From positions 1-49,485 of the IMG/VR virus record IMGVR_UViG_3300044530_000685: a stretch of DNA of 49,485 bases, one strand, 5' to 3'. Made by a program: the position numbers and the translations under genes. Shown in pieces: positions 27,754 to 35,797 of this stretch (its first letter is position 1; each line of letters begins with the position of its first letter). The notes beneath the pieces are model-generated. The model ran no database searches. It was given only the letters and a program-made list of their open reading frames with translations, and had not been told where the DNA came from. The stretch is from a virus.

Positions 27754-29460
27754 TTAAGGACAAGAATAATTTTTAATATCTGTGTTACATGGATCAAGAT
27801 AAGCTATTAAACCATCTAAATCTATCCAACCAAATCCACCCAAATTAGTTTCATCATTAGCATCACAATCAAATTCATATCTTAATGTAGAATCATAATC
27901 TAATTCAACAGGTTGTACACCTGAAACAGGTGAACTTGCCATTACACTTGATGCACTTTGATATTTTGGTACAAATTCATTATTTCTTACATGTGATATT
28001 AAATTGTTTAAAAGTGAAGTACTGTGTGGATTACCTGGTGTTCCTCCAGTACCAGCCGTTTCTTCAATATCTTTTACTAATTGTAATACTAATCTTTTAT
28101 CTGCTGTAATTGATGGTCTTAATAAAGTTGATAAAGTTCCACTGTATGTAGGTGAAGTATCAATACGAATAAATCTAAGTGCTATTTTAAAACCCATAGA
28201 ATATGTATTATCAAAATTTAAAGCATTAGCAACTACAGATGTTGGTATAACTGACAAACCTTGATTAAATGTAATAGAACCACCAGAATTTAATACTACA
28301 GATCCAGGACCCGTTGTTGATGGTGTTACTGTTGAATTTCCAAAATAAGTATCTGTTAATGGAGAAGATCCTTTATAATCCCACTCTAATGGTTGATTAC
28401 CAGGAGGTTCTTGTAAAGGAATCATTAATATACCTCTAAAATGTACTTGATTACCAATTCTTCTACATTGAGGAACTCTTGTAGCACTATTTACCCCATA
28501 CCATAAAAATCCATTTAAATCTACCCATCCTGTATCTACAATGTTTGCTGTTAATACTCCTGAAGTATAATCAAGATCTATAGTGTTTGTATCTTGAACA
28601 GTTAAAGTTAATGTTGATACATATGTGTATATATCACAAAGTGCTATCCATAAATTATTTAGTGCATCAGCTGCAGTAATAGGATTGTTTTGCCAAGTTC
28701 CTGCTCCTGTATAAGGACCATATGCTGTTTGCATGTCTTGTCCAGGATTAGCAAGTGATGGTGAACCATTAAGAATACATTGAGATAATACTGCTGAAGT
28801 TATTTCTGCTGGTAATCCTGTTGATGCAAGTAATTCACAATATGAAATTAAAGGATCATTTACCAATGCATTTACTACAAGATCAATTGTTGCTGAAGGA
28901 TTTCCAATTGCACTTGCAAAACAATTTGTTGATATAGAAGGTAATGTATATGTACTACCTTGATTAACTATTATTTCTAATGAATTTACCTGAAGTTGTA
29001 AGTTATCAATTTGAGTTTGTATATCAGCTACTTGATCTACTAGATTACAAACTCTTATACCTATTGCAATAACATATTCAGTTAATGTCATTACTGTAAT
29101 TCCATTTACTATAAAACAAGGTGCTACTGTGATAAATGGATCACTTTTTATTTCATCAGGATTATTACTTGATTGTCCTCCAACAATATTATTTAGATTA
29201 CATACTTGATCAATTAAAAATTGTAAGAATGCTTGATAGGTATCAGGTTTACAACCTACTAAATCAAAACATGAAAGATCATAGTTTGATATATTTAATT
29301 GATCCATTATTGTACAAAGTTCAGTAGCTAGTTTAGCAACTACATCAGATACAGTATCTCCTGTACATAATTTAATACAATCTAAATTAGGTCCTTGCCA
29401 TATAACACAATTACTTGATATAGGACTACAAGGAGAATTATCAAAATTTAGTGGTTTCAT
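27754..29460 (-). CDS. Fibre/appendage protein with CVIWQGP motif (568 aa)
   Basis: It begins MKPLNFDNSPCSPISSNC, with the motif CVIWQGPNLDC and the helical GDTVSDVVAKLATELC. I have seen this N-terminal module repeatedly in fibres of crAss-like and related phages. A coiled-coil-like segment (IQTQIDNLQLQVNSLEIIV) near residue 150 suggests trimerisation. The remainder is beta-rich with no visible enzyme motif. It opens a two-gene unit with the 527-aa fibre and has an AT-rich leader with a GTATATTA box. The N-terminal module probably docks the fibre on the virion, and the C-terminus may bind the host or a partner protein; both statements are inference. Confidence 0.68.
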   Translation of the reverse strand: MKPLNFDNSPCSPISSNCVIWQGPNLDCIKLCTGDTVSDVVAKLATELCTIMDQLNISNYDLSCFDLVGCKPDTYQAFLQFLIDQVCNLNNIVGGQSSNNPDEIKSDPFITVAPCFIVNGITVMTLTEYVIAIGIRVCNLVDQVADIQTQIDNLQLQVNSLEIIVNQGSTYTLPSISTNCFASAIGNPSATIDLVVNALVNDPLISYCELLASTGLPAEITSAVLSQCILNGSPSLANPGQDMQTAYGPYTGAGTWQNNPITAADALNNLWIALCDIYTYVSTLTLTVQDTNTIDLDYTSGVLTANIVDTGWVDLNGFLWYGVNSATRVPQCRRIGNQVHFRGILMIPLQEPPGNQPLEWDYKGSSPLTDTYFGNSTVTPSTTGPGSVVLNSGGSITFNQGLSVIPTSVVANALNFDNTYSMGFKIALRFIRIDTSPTYSGTLSTLLRPSITADKRLVLQLVKDIEETAGTGGTPGNPHSTSLLNNLISHVRNNEFVPKYQSASSVMASSPVSGVQPVELDYDSTLRYEFDCDANDETNLGGFGWIDLDGLIAYLDPCNTDIKNYSCP

Positions 29461-29476
29461 ATTTTTTCTATTAATA

Positions 29477-29484
29477 TAATATAC
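29477..29484 (-). promoter_or_regulatory. Candidate promoter box GTATATTA before the 568-aa fibre gene
   Basis: The minus strand reads AAAATTATGTATATTATATT about 16 bases before the ATG, in a 39-base gap between the protease gene and the fibre gene. It is similar to, but looser than, the TTTTAGTATATT boxes elsewhere in the window. Confidence 0.3.
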
Positions 29485-29499
29485 ATAATTTTATTGAGA

Positions 29500-30762
29500 T
29501 TAACAAGGGTTATTTAGATAAGTTAATCCAACCTGCCAATATTTTCTAGCACTACAGTCTATATATTTATTAGAACTTCCGTTAGGAGTTGTAATATATT
29601 CAATTGATGTAGGGTCTACATATTTTACATTGTGTGTACCATCCCATGCCTTGATTCCCATTTCTATTGCAGTGTTATCTATTCTATTTGCATAACCAAA
29701 TATAAAATCACTTCCTACTTTAGTTCCTGCAAATACATGTCCTACAATCTTTCTTACCCCATTAAAATCTGCAATTAATGCAGAACCTGAATCTCCACTA
29801 TATACGGGATTAGGACATGTAGGAGATAAGGCAGGATCTGTTGCAGGATCTGTTTTTACATATGTAATCTGATCTGTAAATACTACTGGGGAAAATCCTC
29901 CTTGTTTTGCATACAAGATTGGAAATGCAGTAAAGATAGAAAAAATTCTAAGTGGACATAAAGGTCCTCCTTTTGGGCCTGTAGTTCTACCAGAACTATA
30001 TATCATAGGATTAGTAATAAGCAAATCATCTATCTCATCAGAAGTAGCAAATGGTAAAGGATCACTATATGTTTCTCCACTTTGCATAACTGACTTAGAT
30101 ATAATAGATTGTTCTATATCTGATTTTTGTAATGAAAATATAGCACAGTCTACTCTATTATCTGAGTTTGCTGATACAGGTACATACCTTAATGATAAAC
30201 CTATATTATAATTTGATGGTGGAATAAATCCACTTTCTCCATCTTGATAAACTGTATTTACTGGAGTATATTCATTTCTTATTAAACCTAACAAGTTTCT
30301 TTCAGAAGTTAAAAATGAATCTTGTATAATAACGTGATTATTTGTTACTCCAACTAATGCATTTGTTTCTTCATGTACTGCAATAAATCCAAATGTACCT
30401 ACTGAAAATACAGTGTTTGTAGAAGATATTGAAAGTCCACCTACTAAGGGTCTTGTTAAAGTTCTGTTTGCTGCAGAGTTAGGTCCTGCTACTTGTCCAC
30501 AAAAAGCATTACATACAAGTAATTCTGGCATAGGAGCTTCAAACACATCTGTTTTTATATCATCTGCACCAACAGATATTGTTCTAGGAATAATTTCTTC
30601 AGTAGATAGTTCAGCTAATGATTTCTTTTTTGCTACACCATATAGTATTGCTAACTCATTTGTTTGTATACCATTTATAAATTTATAACCATATGATATA
30701 CTTGTAACATTTGGTAATGACATTGAAGCTAATTCTTTTATCTTTTCTTTAATGTGTTTCAT
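29500..30762 (-). CDS. Chymotrypsin-fold serine protease (420 aa) in the fibre cluster
   Basis: A full catalytic triad can be read: His143 in VGVTNNHVI, Asp205 in NRVDCAIFSL, and Ser325 in the classic GDSGSAL. The segment SSGRTTGPKGG (from 257) is the strand pattern common before the active serine in this family. The first 80 residues (VTSISYGYKFINGIQTNELA, then EEIIPR and the TDVFE end) match the N-terminal domain of bacterial Nal1-like trypsin-type peptidases. There is no signal peptide, so the enzyme acts in the infected cell, in the virion, or after lysis. It lies 1 base after the 839-aa Cys-rich protein and 39 bases before a fibre gene. Peptide-bond hydrolysis is secure from the triad; the substrate is unknown. 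Capsid or tail maturation and cleavage of host surface proteins are both possible. Confidence 0.85.
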   Translation of the reverse strand: MKHIKEKIKELASMSLPNVTSISYGYKFINGIQTNELAILYGVAKKKSLAELSTEEIIPRTISVGADDIKTDVFEAPMPELLVCNAFCGQVAGPNSAANRTLTRPLVGGLSISSTNTVFSVGTFGFIAVHEETNALVGVTNNHVIIQDSFLTSERNLLGLIRNEYTPVNTVYQDGESGFIPPSNYNIGLSLRYVPVSANSDNRVDCAIFSLQKSDIEQSIISKSVMQSGETYSDPLPFATSDEIDDLLITNPMIYSSGRTTGPKGGPLCPLRIFSIFTAFPILYAKQGGFSPVVFTDQITYVKTDPATDPALSPTCPNPVYSGDSGSALIADFNGVRKIVGHVFAGTKVGSDFIFGYANRIDNTAIEMGIKAWDGTHNVKYVDPTSIEYITTPNGSSNKYIDCSARKYWQVGLTYLNNPC

Positions 30763-30763
30763 T

Positions 30764-33283
30764 TTAGATAGCTTTAAATGTTGTATATACTGTACTAATA
30801 AGTGGTGGAGGAGGTACAGGAGTTATTTTTGCAGGTGGTATCAATGCTTGTAAATCAACCAATTCTTTTTGGATAATATACTTTTCATCATCATCACCAC
30901 AACAGTTTGAAATACCATATCTTAATTCCATAACTTTTCTGTACATAGCTTCTGCTGCTCTACAAGATATTTCTTCATACTTCCAAGTCTCACAAGCTGG
31001 TGTATTATATCCAGGTCTTACAGATTTTTTAGTATGTTTTCTAGGAGGGCATATACCATTAACACAGTCTCCAAAATATTCAATTGTATTTTGACATTCT
31101 TTAGTTGTAATAACTGTAGTTACTTGCGTAGGAATACTTGATGATTGATGCCATGTACCAACTGGGCAATTTAAATTTACTACAGATTCTAAATAATAAT
31201 TATTTGATACTGTTTCTAATATCCATTTTGTACCATCATAATATATTATACTGTCATTAAAAGTCCAAACAGGTTTATTATTTTGATATTCTCCAGATGG
31301 ATATATAACAACATTTTGTGTAATTGTTCCATTAGTTTCAGTAAGAACTAAACAGTTACAACTTTCTGGTACTAACCATTTTATTACACATATCCTTTCA
31401 CTTTTTTGTCCAGGTGCAAGTGTAACAGTTTGTAACTGACCATAGCAATTAATATAACTATAGGTTTGTATTACAGCATCATAATTTTTAATTGTACTAC
31501 AAATACATTTTGCATCTGTAATACAATCAATACATTCCTCATATGAATTTTGTATATCAGATACAATACCTGCATTTTCAGTTTCTGTTGTAGTAGTTAC
31601 TTTCCAACATGTATCTGGACACCATTCTAATTTAATATACTGATCTAAGTATGCTGATAGATCCGTATAAGTAATTATAGTATTTAAAGGATTATAACAA
31701 TCTGTAAGTAGATAATGTATTCTTTCACATTCATCACAATTTGTAAATCCTTGTACAACCTCTATTGGTGTATTAGTTGGAATAGGTGTATTTATTTCAG
31801 TTACAATCCAACAACCACCACAGTCTTTTCTTATAATAGTTTGATCAATATAAAGTGAAAGATCCGATGATGTATAAATAAATACATTTGGATTTAAACA
31901 ACTAGTTAACTTGTAATTAGTATCTCCTTTACATACTCTACAACAACTACTTACAGTTAAAACAGTTACATTAATTGGACACTCACAATCTATAGGTGAT
32001 TCTTTTACTTCCCAACATTCTGTAAAACCATCAATTGTTATTATCTGATTATTTAATACAATCTGTTCTAAAGCTGCAGTTGTACTGTATATGATATTAG
32101 TAGGATTATCACACTCTGTAAGTTGATAACATTTAACTGGACATACCCATTCAACATTTTCTTCACAAGTTATAGGATCTAACACCTGTTGCTGAACACA
32201 ATCACCACTATTTGTAATAACTATTGTTTCATCAATTGGTGCATCAACTAATGGATATGCTCTTGCACAAAATTGATTATAAGTTGCTGGATTTAAAACC
32301 TGTACAAAATTACCTTCACAATCTATATAATTTATAGATGTTGCATTACCAATTACTGTATAACATGCACAATCACAATCACAATATATTACTGGATCTA
32401 TAGTAATATCAATAGGATCTGTACATGTAGTATTTGCTAGTTCTTCTACAAAAACACAAAGACTAGTTATGTTATCTGCTGGATCAACACTAGTTACAAC
32501 TATATTTAATCCTACATAAGCTGACAGATCTACATTTGTAGTAAATACAGGAATAGATCCATCACATGACCATAATGCATAACATGATGTATTACATGTA
32601 GGACATTCACTAATAAATGCAGCACAATTATCATTTATATAAGAACGGTAATTATAAGTACTAGGATTATCTGGTGGAGCTAATTGTAAATTATTATATT
32701 CAGCTGTTGATGTAATAAATGATGTTGGACCTACTGCAGAAGATGTTATACTATAACATGTATTAGTAATTAATCCTGGAGGCATAGACATTCCAGCTCC
32801 ATCTGTTGCTGGATAATTTGGACCAATATATAATGCTACTCCTGTAGAAGGAATTACACCCGGATAGTTTCCATTTATATCAGTGACTCTAAAATATAAA
32901 GAAGGACCACCACAACATGGACTATATATTAAAAATCTAGGTGTCCAGGTGTTGTCTGGTTGAGCAGTACAAGCATCAATACAATTTTGAGTAGCACAAT
33001 TTTTTGGATTTGCTACATTTAATGCAAAATTTCCAATTACTAATGGGGTACTTGTAACTGCAACAAAAGTACTTGTTATTGGTGCACTACCTCTAGAAAA
33101 AATATAACATTGTGGAGTAAGCAAAGTATCATACAAAGGTGTTCCTGTTGACGTACCTATTACAGGAGGCCCATTATAAATATAAACATTGTTATTAGTA
33201 AGACCTGGAATATCACCTTCAAAAGTAAGACTGCTTCCTGGACTACAACAAGGAGTAAATATTATAATTGTTTTAACTGCCAT
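30764..33283 (-). CDS. Cysteine-rich repeat protein, probable appendage/adhesin (839 aa)
   Basis: The N-terminal 170 residues hold two related units, each starting with a CC pair (FTPCCSPGSSLTFEGD at about 9 and YSPCCGGPSLYFRVTD at about 120). From about 234 come four or more diverged repeats of the form Y-x-L-T-x-C ... DLSxYxxQ ... CW: near 234-287, 384-433, 456-497 and 523-562. A C-terminal region has KNY...YINCYGQ and a helical segment with CCGDDDEKY. Even spacing of cysteine pairs suggests disulphide-stapled or metal-bound beta domains strung along a rod. No enzyme motif is seen. It lies 1 base after a zinc-ribbon protein and 1 base before the serine protease gene. A receptor-binding or decoration fibre is the best guess; the family is unnamed to me. 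Confidence 0.7.
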   Translation of the reverse strand: MAVKTIIIFTPCCSPGSSLTFEGDIPGLTNNNVYIYNGPPVIGTSTGTPLYDTLLTPQCYIFSRGSAPITSTFVAVTSTPLVIGNFALNVANPKNCATQNCIDACTAQPDNTWTPRFLIYSPCCGGPSLYFRVTDINGNYPGVIPSTGVALYIGPNYPATDGAGMSMPPGLITNTCYSITSSAVGPTSFITSTAEYNNLQLAPPDNPSTYNYRSYINDNCAAFISECPTCNTSCYALWSCDGSIPVFTTNVDLSAYVGLNIVVTSVDPADNITSLCVFVEELANTTCTDPIDITIDPVIYCDCDCACYTVIGNATSINYIDCEGNFVQVLNPATYNQFCARAYPLVDAPIDETIVITNSGDCVQQQVLDPITCEENVEWVCPVKCYQLTECDNPTNIIYSTTAALEQIVLNNQIITIDGFTECWEVKESPIDCECPINVTVLTVSSCCRVCKGDTNYKLTSCLNPNVFIYTSSDLSLYIDQTIIRKDCGGCWIVTEINTPIPTNTPIEVVQGFTNCDECERIHYLLTDCYNPLNTIITYTDLSAYLDQYIKLEWCPDTCWKVTTTTETENAGIVSDIQNSYEECIDCITDAKCICSTIKNYDAVIQTYSYINCYGQLQTVTLAPGQKSERICVIKWLVPESCNCLVLTETNGTITQNVVIYPSGEYQNNKPVWTFNDSIIYYDGTKWILETVSNNYYLESVVNLNCPVGTWHQSSSIPTQVTTVITTKECQNTIEYFGDCVNGICPPRKHTKKSVRPGYNTPACETWKYEEISCRAAEAMYRKVMELRYGISNCCGDDDEKYIIQKELVDLQALIPPAKITPVPPPPLISTVYTTFKAI

Positions 33284-33284
33284 T

Positions 33285-33494
33285 TTATTTAATAAATTTT
33301 TTCAAGTTCAGATATCTATTTGGTCCCCAAACATTTTTATTTACATTAGGTTGATTAGAAGATTTAGCTGTAGTTGGTTCTGGTTTTTTCTCAGCTTTAC
33401 TAGCACAACTACTACATCCTTGTTTTCCATTGGGAAGTGTTCTTTTCTGACATCCACAACTTAATTTGGCTCCACAATTAGGACAACTACTCAT
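33285..33494 (-). CDS. Small zinc-ribbon-like protein (69 aa)
   Basis: The start MSSCPNCGAKLSCGCQKR contains CPNC and CGC. A second pair, CSSC, follows at about residues 27-30, giving a typical treble of metal-binding cysteines. A Lys/Pro/Asn-rich linker and a short basic C-terminus follow. It could be a small regulator, a chaperone for the neighbouring Cys-rich fibres, or a minor virion component. The start codon is preceded by an AAACCAACAAAAA leader like those of two other genes here. Function is unknown. Confidence 0.6.
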   Translation of the reverse strand: MSSCPNCGAKLSCGCQKRTLPNGKQGCSSCASKAEKKPEPTTAKSSNQPNVNKNVWGPNRYLNLKKFIK

Positions 33495-33513
33495 TTTTTG
33501 TTGGTTTTAAAGT
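33495..33513 (-). promoter_or_regulatory. A/C-rich translation leader (AAAACCAACAAAAA) before the zinc-ribbon gene
   Basis: The minus strand reads CTTTAAAACCAACAAAAAATG. The same AACCAACAA segment precedes the ATG of the 340-aa gene and, in the form AAACCAACAAC, the scaffold gene. There is no Shine-Dalgarno sequence. A-rich leaders are common in Bacteroidota and their phages. Confidence 0.5.
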
Positions 33514-34071
33514 TTAACAATTTACACAATCCATTTTCTTTAATAATTTCAAAGCATAGTTATAAAGACTCATTCCTTTCTGAGGCTCGTGACAAAACTC
33601 TACTTTTGATTTTGCAGCATCAAGATACATCTTAATCATTCTCAGCATTTCTAATTTTTGTTTAACTTTTGCTGGTGGATCACAATCTGCTACATCTACT
33701 CTACAAAGAATATTATAATATCTATTTAATGCTTGTGTGATTCTCATATGATTATACTCTACATATACTACATCATTTGGAGATACACTATATTTAATAA
33801 TATATACTCCATCAGGTAGATCAGCACATGTAGTTCCACAATTTACAGTTTGAACACCAAGATCACAAGCACTTATATTTTCTAAAAATCCAGAACATCC
33901 AGCACATGCATCAACATCTAATTGTACTGAATAAGAAAAACCAGGTAATGTAATATTTAATGTTTCACATACCACTGGAATTGCTTCTGAATATATACTA
34001 GTATCAAAGACAGTAAGAATACATGCATTCATTACAGTTGGTACTTCTAAACTTAAAATATGATTTGCCAT
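33514..34071 (-). CDS. Uncharacterised Cys-containing virion-block protein (185 aa)
   Basis: I recognise the style (LPDGVYIIKYSVSPNDVVYV, then EYNHMRITQALNRYYN) from small conserved proteins next to structural genes in environmental phages, but know no function. The N-terminal half is beta-rich with a cysteine cluster (CAGCSG, CDLG, CGTTC). The C-terminal half is helical, with a Lys-rich helix and a CVNC end. It is the first gene after a strong terminator and precedes the Cys-rich fibre block. A connector between virion body and appendages is one possibility. Confidence 0.6.
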   Translation of the reverse strand: MANHILSLEVPTVMNACILTVFDTSIYSEAIPVVCETLNITLPGFSYSVQLDVDACAGCSGFLENISACDLGVQTVNCGTTCADLPDGVYIIKYSVSPNDVVYVEYNHMRITQALNRYYNILCRVDVADCDPPAKVKQKLEMLRMIKMYLDAAKSKVEFCHEPQKGMSLYNYALKLLKKMDCVNC

Positions 34072-34083
34072 GGTTTTTATAAT

Positions 34084-34118
34084 AAAAAAGGGGAGGAGTT
34101 TGAAACTCTTCTCCCCTT
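34084..34118 (-). terminator. Rho-independent terminator after the 525-aa structural gene
   Basis: On the minus strand AAGGGGAG pairs with CUCCCCUU. A further inner GAGUUU/AAACUC helix lies beyond a 2-base bulge. UUUUUAUU follows. It is 26 bases past the stop codon and is one of the strongest hairpins in the window, fitting a highly expressed upstream gene. Confidence 0.88.
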
Positions 34119-34143
34119 ATTGTTTATACTAATACTAGAAAGA

Positions 34144-35721
34144 CTAAGGAGTCTGACAAATTACTGTTACGTTAGGAGTGAAATTAGTTGTTAAAACTGG
34201 GAAGTTATAAACTGGTTCACAAACCGGTTCAACACATCCTTCAATTTCCATACCTGTACACTGAGAACACTCTTCTAACCATGCATCAACAAAAGTTTCA
34301 AATGCAGCAATACGATCACAAGTGATAACTTCTAACAAGTATTGATCATTATCAAATGTACTGGTTGGGTTATTGAAACGTGGAACATTGTGTTGCAAGA
34401 AATATCTTGTATACAAAGTATTTCTATTGATAAAATCAAACACACTGTAACCTTGAGTAATCTCACGGATACGGAAGTCTGAATGGAAGAAGTTTTGTCT
34501 GTATTGTTCAGATAAAATTATATCTCTTGCAACTGACTCACCTAATCCCATTGCTTGTCTTCCTTCACATTCTGTAACAACACATACTCCATCAAACAAA
34601 CATGGATCACCATTTAAGTCTACTTCAGAAGCATACAATCTTACTGGCTCTAATTCATAGAAGTCAGAGATTTGGAATGTACAGTTTTGGAATTTAGTAT
34701 CTACATAAGCTCCATTAAGAACTAATCCAGCACAACCATCAGGAGTGTGTCCTGGAGATACATAATGATCCCAAGTATCAACACCATTAGCAGCTAAGAA
34801 AGAAGCACTTGTTCCTGGTGCATACCAAGGAGTACCTGTCTCATCAACTAAGATGATTTGCATAAATGGAGAGATAACTGGATATCTTGTAATAGCCTCA
34901 GCCCATTGTTTGAAGATTAATGTAGAGTCAATTACTACTGGAGCAATTGCACCATCAGGACAACATCCACCATATGCAGAAGCAATGATGTAAGAGTTGT
35001 GGTTAAGTAATCTTAATGCAGGAGAACCTTTAACATCAACACGTAATGTATAAGTCTCACCACAGAAAAATTCTTTACAACAGTTAGCACCAACACCAGC
35101 TGTTACAACAAATATAGGTTGTGTACCATCACCATCTTCAGGAATAAGTTCATCACTAGTTGTAGCTGTATCAGCTGTTGTCCAATCTGAACCACCATTT
35201 ACAATTTCTACAAAAGTAACTACACCACCTACTACAGTGATATTAACTACTAATCCAGTGCCTGCACCAGATAATGGAATGTCTGTATACACACCATCAA
35301 CTAAGTTAACACCTGGATCACCAGCACCAGCCGTAGATAATGATAATGCAACACTATCAGTCCAAGCTGTGTTACCAATATGGATAACATTATTTTGTGG
35401 TAAACATGGATCTACACGGTAGAACTTGTTTACATATCTTGGATTAATTTCCTTAGACTTGTTAGATTCTAAGTATCCTCCGTGGAAAGGACCAATTTTA
35501 TCATTTTGATAAATTGAACCTGCAGCAAGAATAAGGTTACAACAACCAACCGTAACAGCATTATAAATTGTTGGAACTACAGTCCAGTTTCTAGGATTAA
35601 CAAATCCAAATTGACCACCTTCAAAAATATTTCCAGTAGTACCAAGTTGACCACCATTAAGATCAGTATAACCTTCTGTTCCCACAAAGGTTTTTCTAAA
35701 GGCATGATTAAAATAACTCAT
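34144..35721 (-). CDS. Probable abundant structural protein (525 aa) with inserted beta domain
   Basis: Although it is not a family I can name, several signs point to a major virion protein. It has its own unit, with a candidate promoter and inverted repeat before it and a strong terminator after it. Its length is close to that of the major capsid protein. Arginine is often encoded by CGT rather than the AGA used elsewhere. The N-terminus is MSYFNHAFRKTFVGTEGYTD. Residues about 140-210 form an insertion of the GGVVT...IVNGGSDW...ADT type, a small beta domain frequent in phage surface proteins. Cysteine pairs occur at 60-61 and in CCPDG, and the C-terminus is Cys- and Pro-rich. It might be a second capsid-shell, decoration or tail component; a capsid paralog cannot be excluded. 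Confidence 0.65.
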   Translation of the reverse strand: MSYFNHAFRKTFVGTEGYTDLNGGQLGTTGNIFEGGQFGFVNPRNWTVVPTIYNAVTVGCCNLILAAGSIYQNDKIGPFHGGYLESNKSKEINPRYVNKFYRVDPCLPQNNVIHIGNTAWTDSVALSLSTAGAGDPGVNLVDGVYTDIPLSGAGTGLVVNITVVGGVVTFVEIVNGGSDWTTADTATTSDELIPEDGDGTQPIFVVTAGVGANCCKEFFCGETYTLRVDVKGSPALRLLNHNSYIIASAYGGCCPDGAIAPVVIDSTLIFKQWAEAITRYPVISPFMQIILVDETGTPWYAPGTSASFLAANGVDTWDHYVSPGHTPDGCAGLVLNGAYVDTKFQNCTFQISDFYELEPVRLYASEVDLNGDPCLFDGVCVVTECEGRQAMGLGESVARDIILSEQYRQNFFHSDFRIREITQGYSVFDFINRNTLYTRYFLQHNVPRFNNPTSTFDNDQYLLEVITCDRIAAFETFVDAWLEECSQCTGMEIEGCVEPVCEPVYNFPVLTTNFTPNVTVICQTP

Positions 35722-35743
35722 TGTTTTTTGTTTTAGTTAATAA

Positions 35744-35761
35744 ATATATACTATAATATAC
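35744..35761 (-). promoter_or_regulatory. Candidate tandem promoter boxes TAGTATATTATAGTATAT
   Basis: The minus strand reads CTTTTAGTATATTATAGTATATAT, two TAGTATAT boxes ten bases apart, about 22-32 bases before the start of the 525-aa gene. The core matches boxes before the IHF-like and 1315-aa genes. Confidence 0.4.
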
Positions 35762-35762
35762 T

Positions 35763-35789
35763 AAAAGTTTTTGAAATATCAAAACTTTT
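35763..35789. repeat. AT-rich inverted repeat (aaaagtttttga / tcaaaactttt)
   Basis: Arms of 11-12 bases (AAAAGTTTTTGA and TCAAAACTTTT) flank AATA, with one unpaired base. It lies between the ferritin stop codon and the candidate promoter boxes of the 525-aa gene. It could be a weak terminator for the ferritin transcript or an operator. Confidence 0.5.
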
Positions 35790-35797
35790 AAAAAAAT

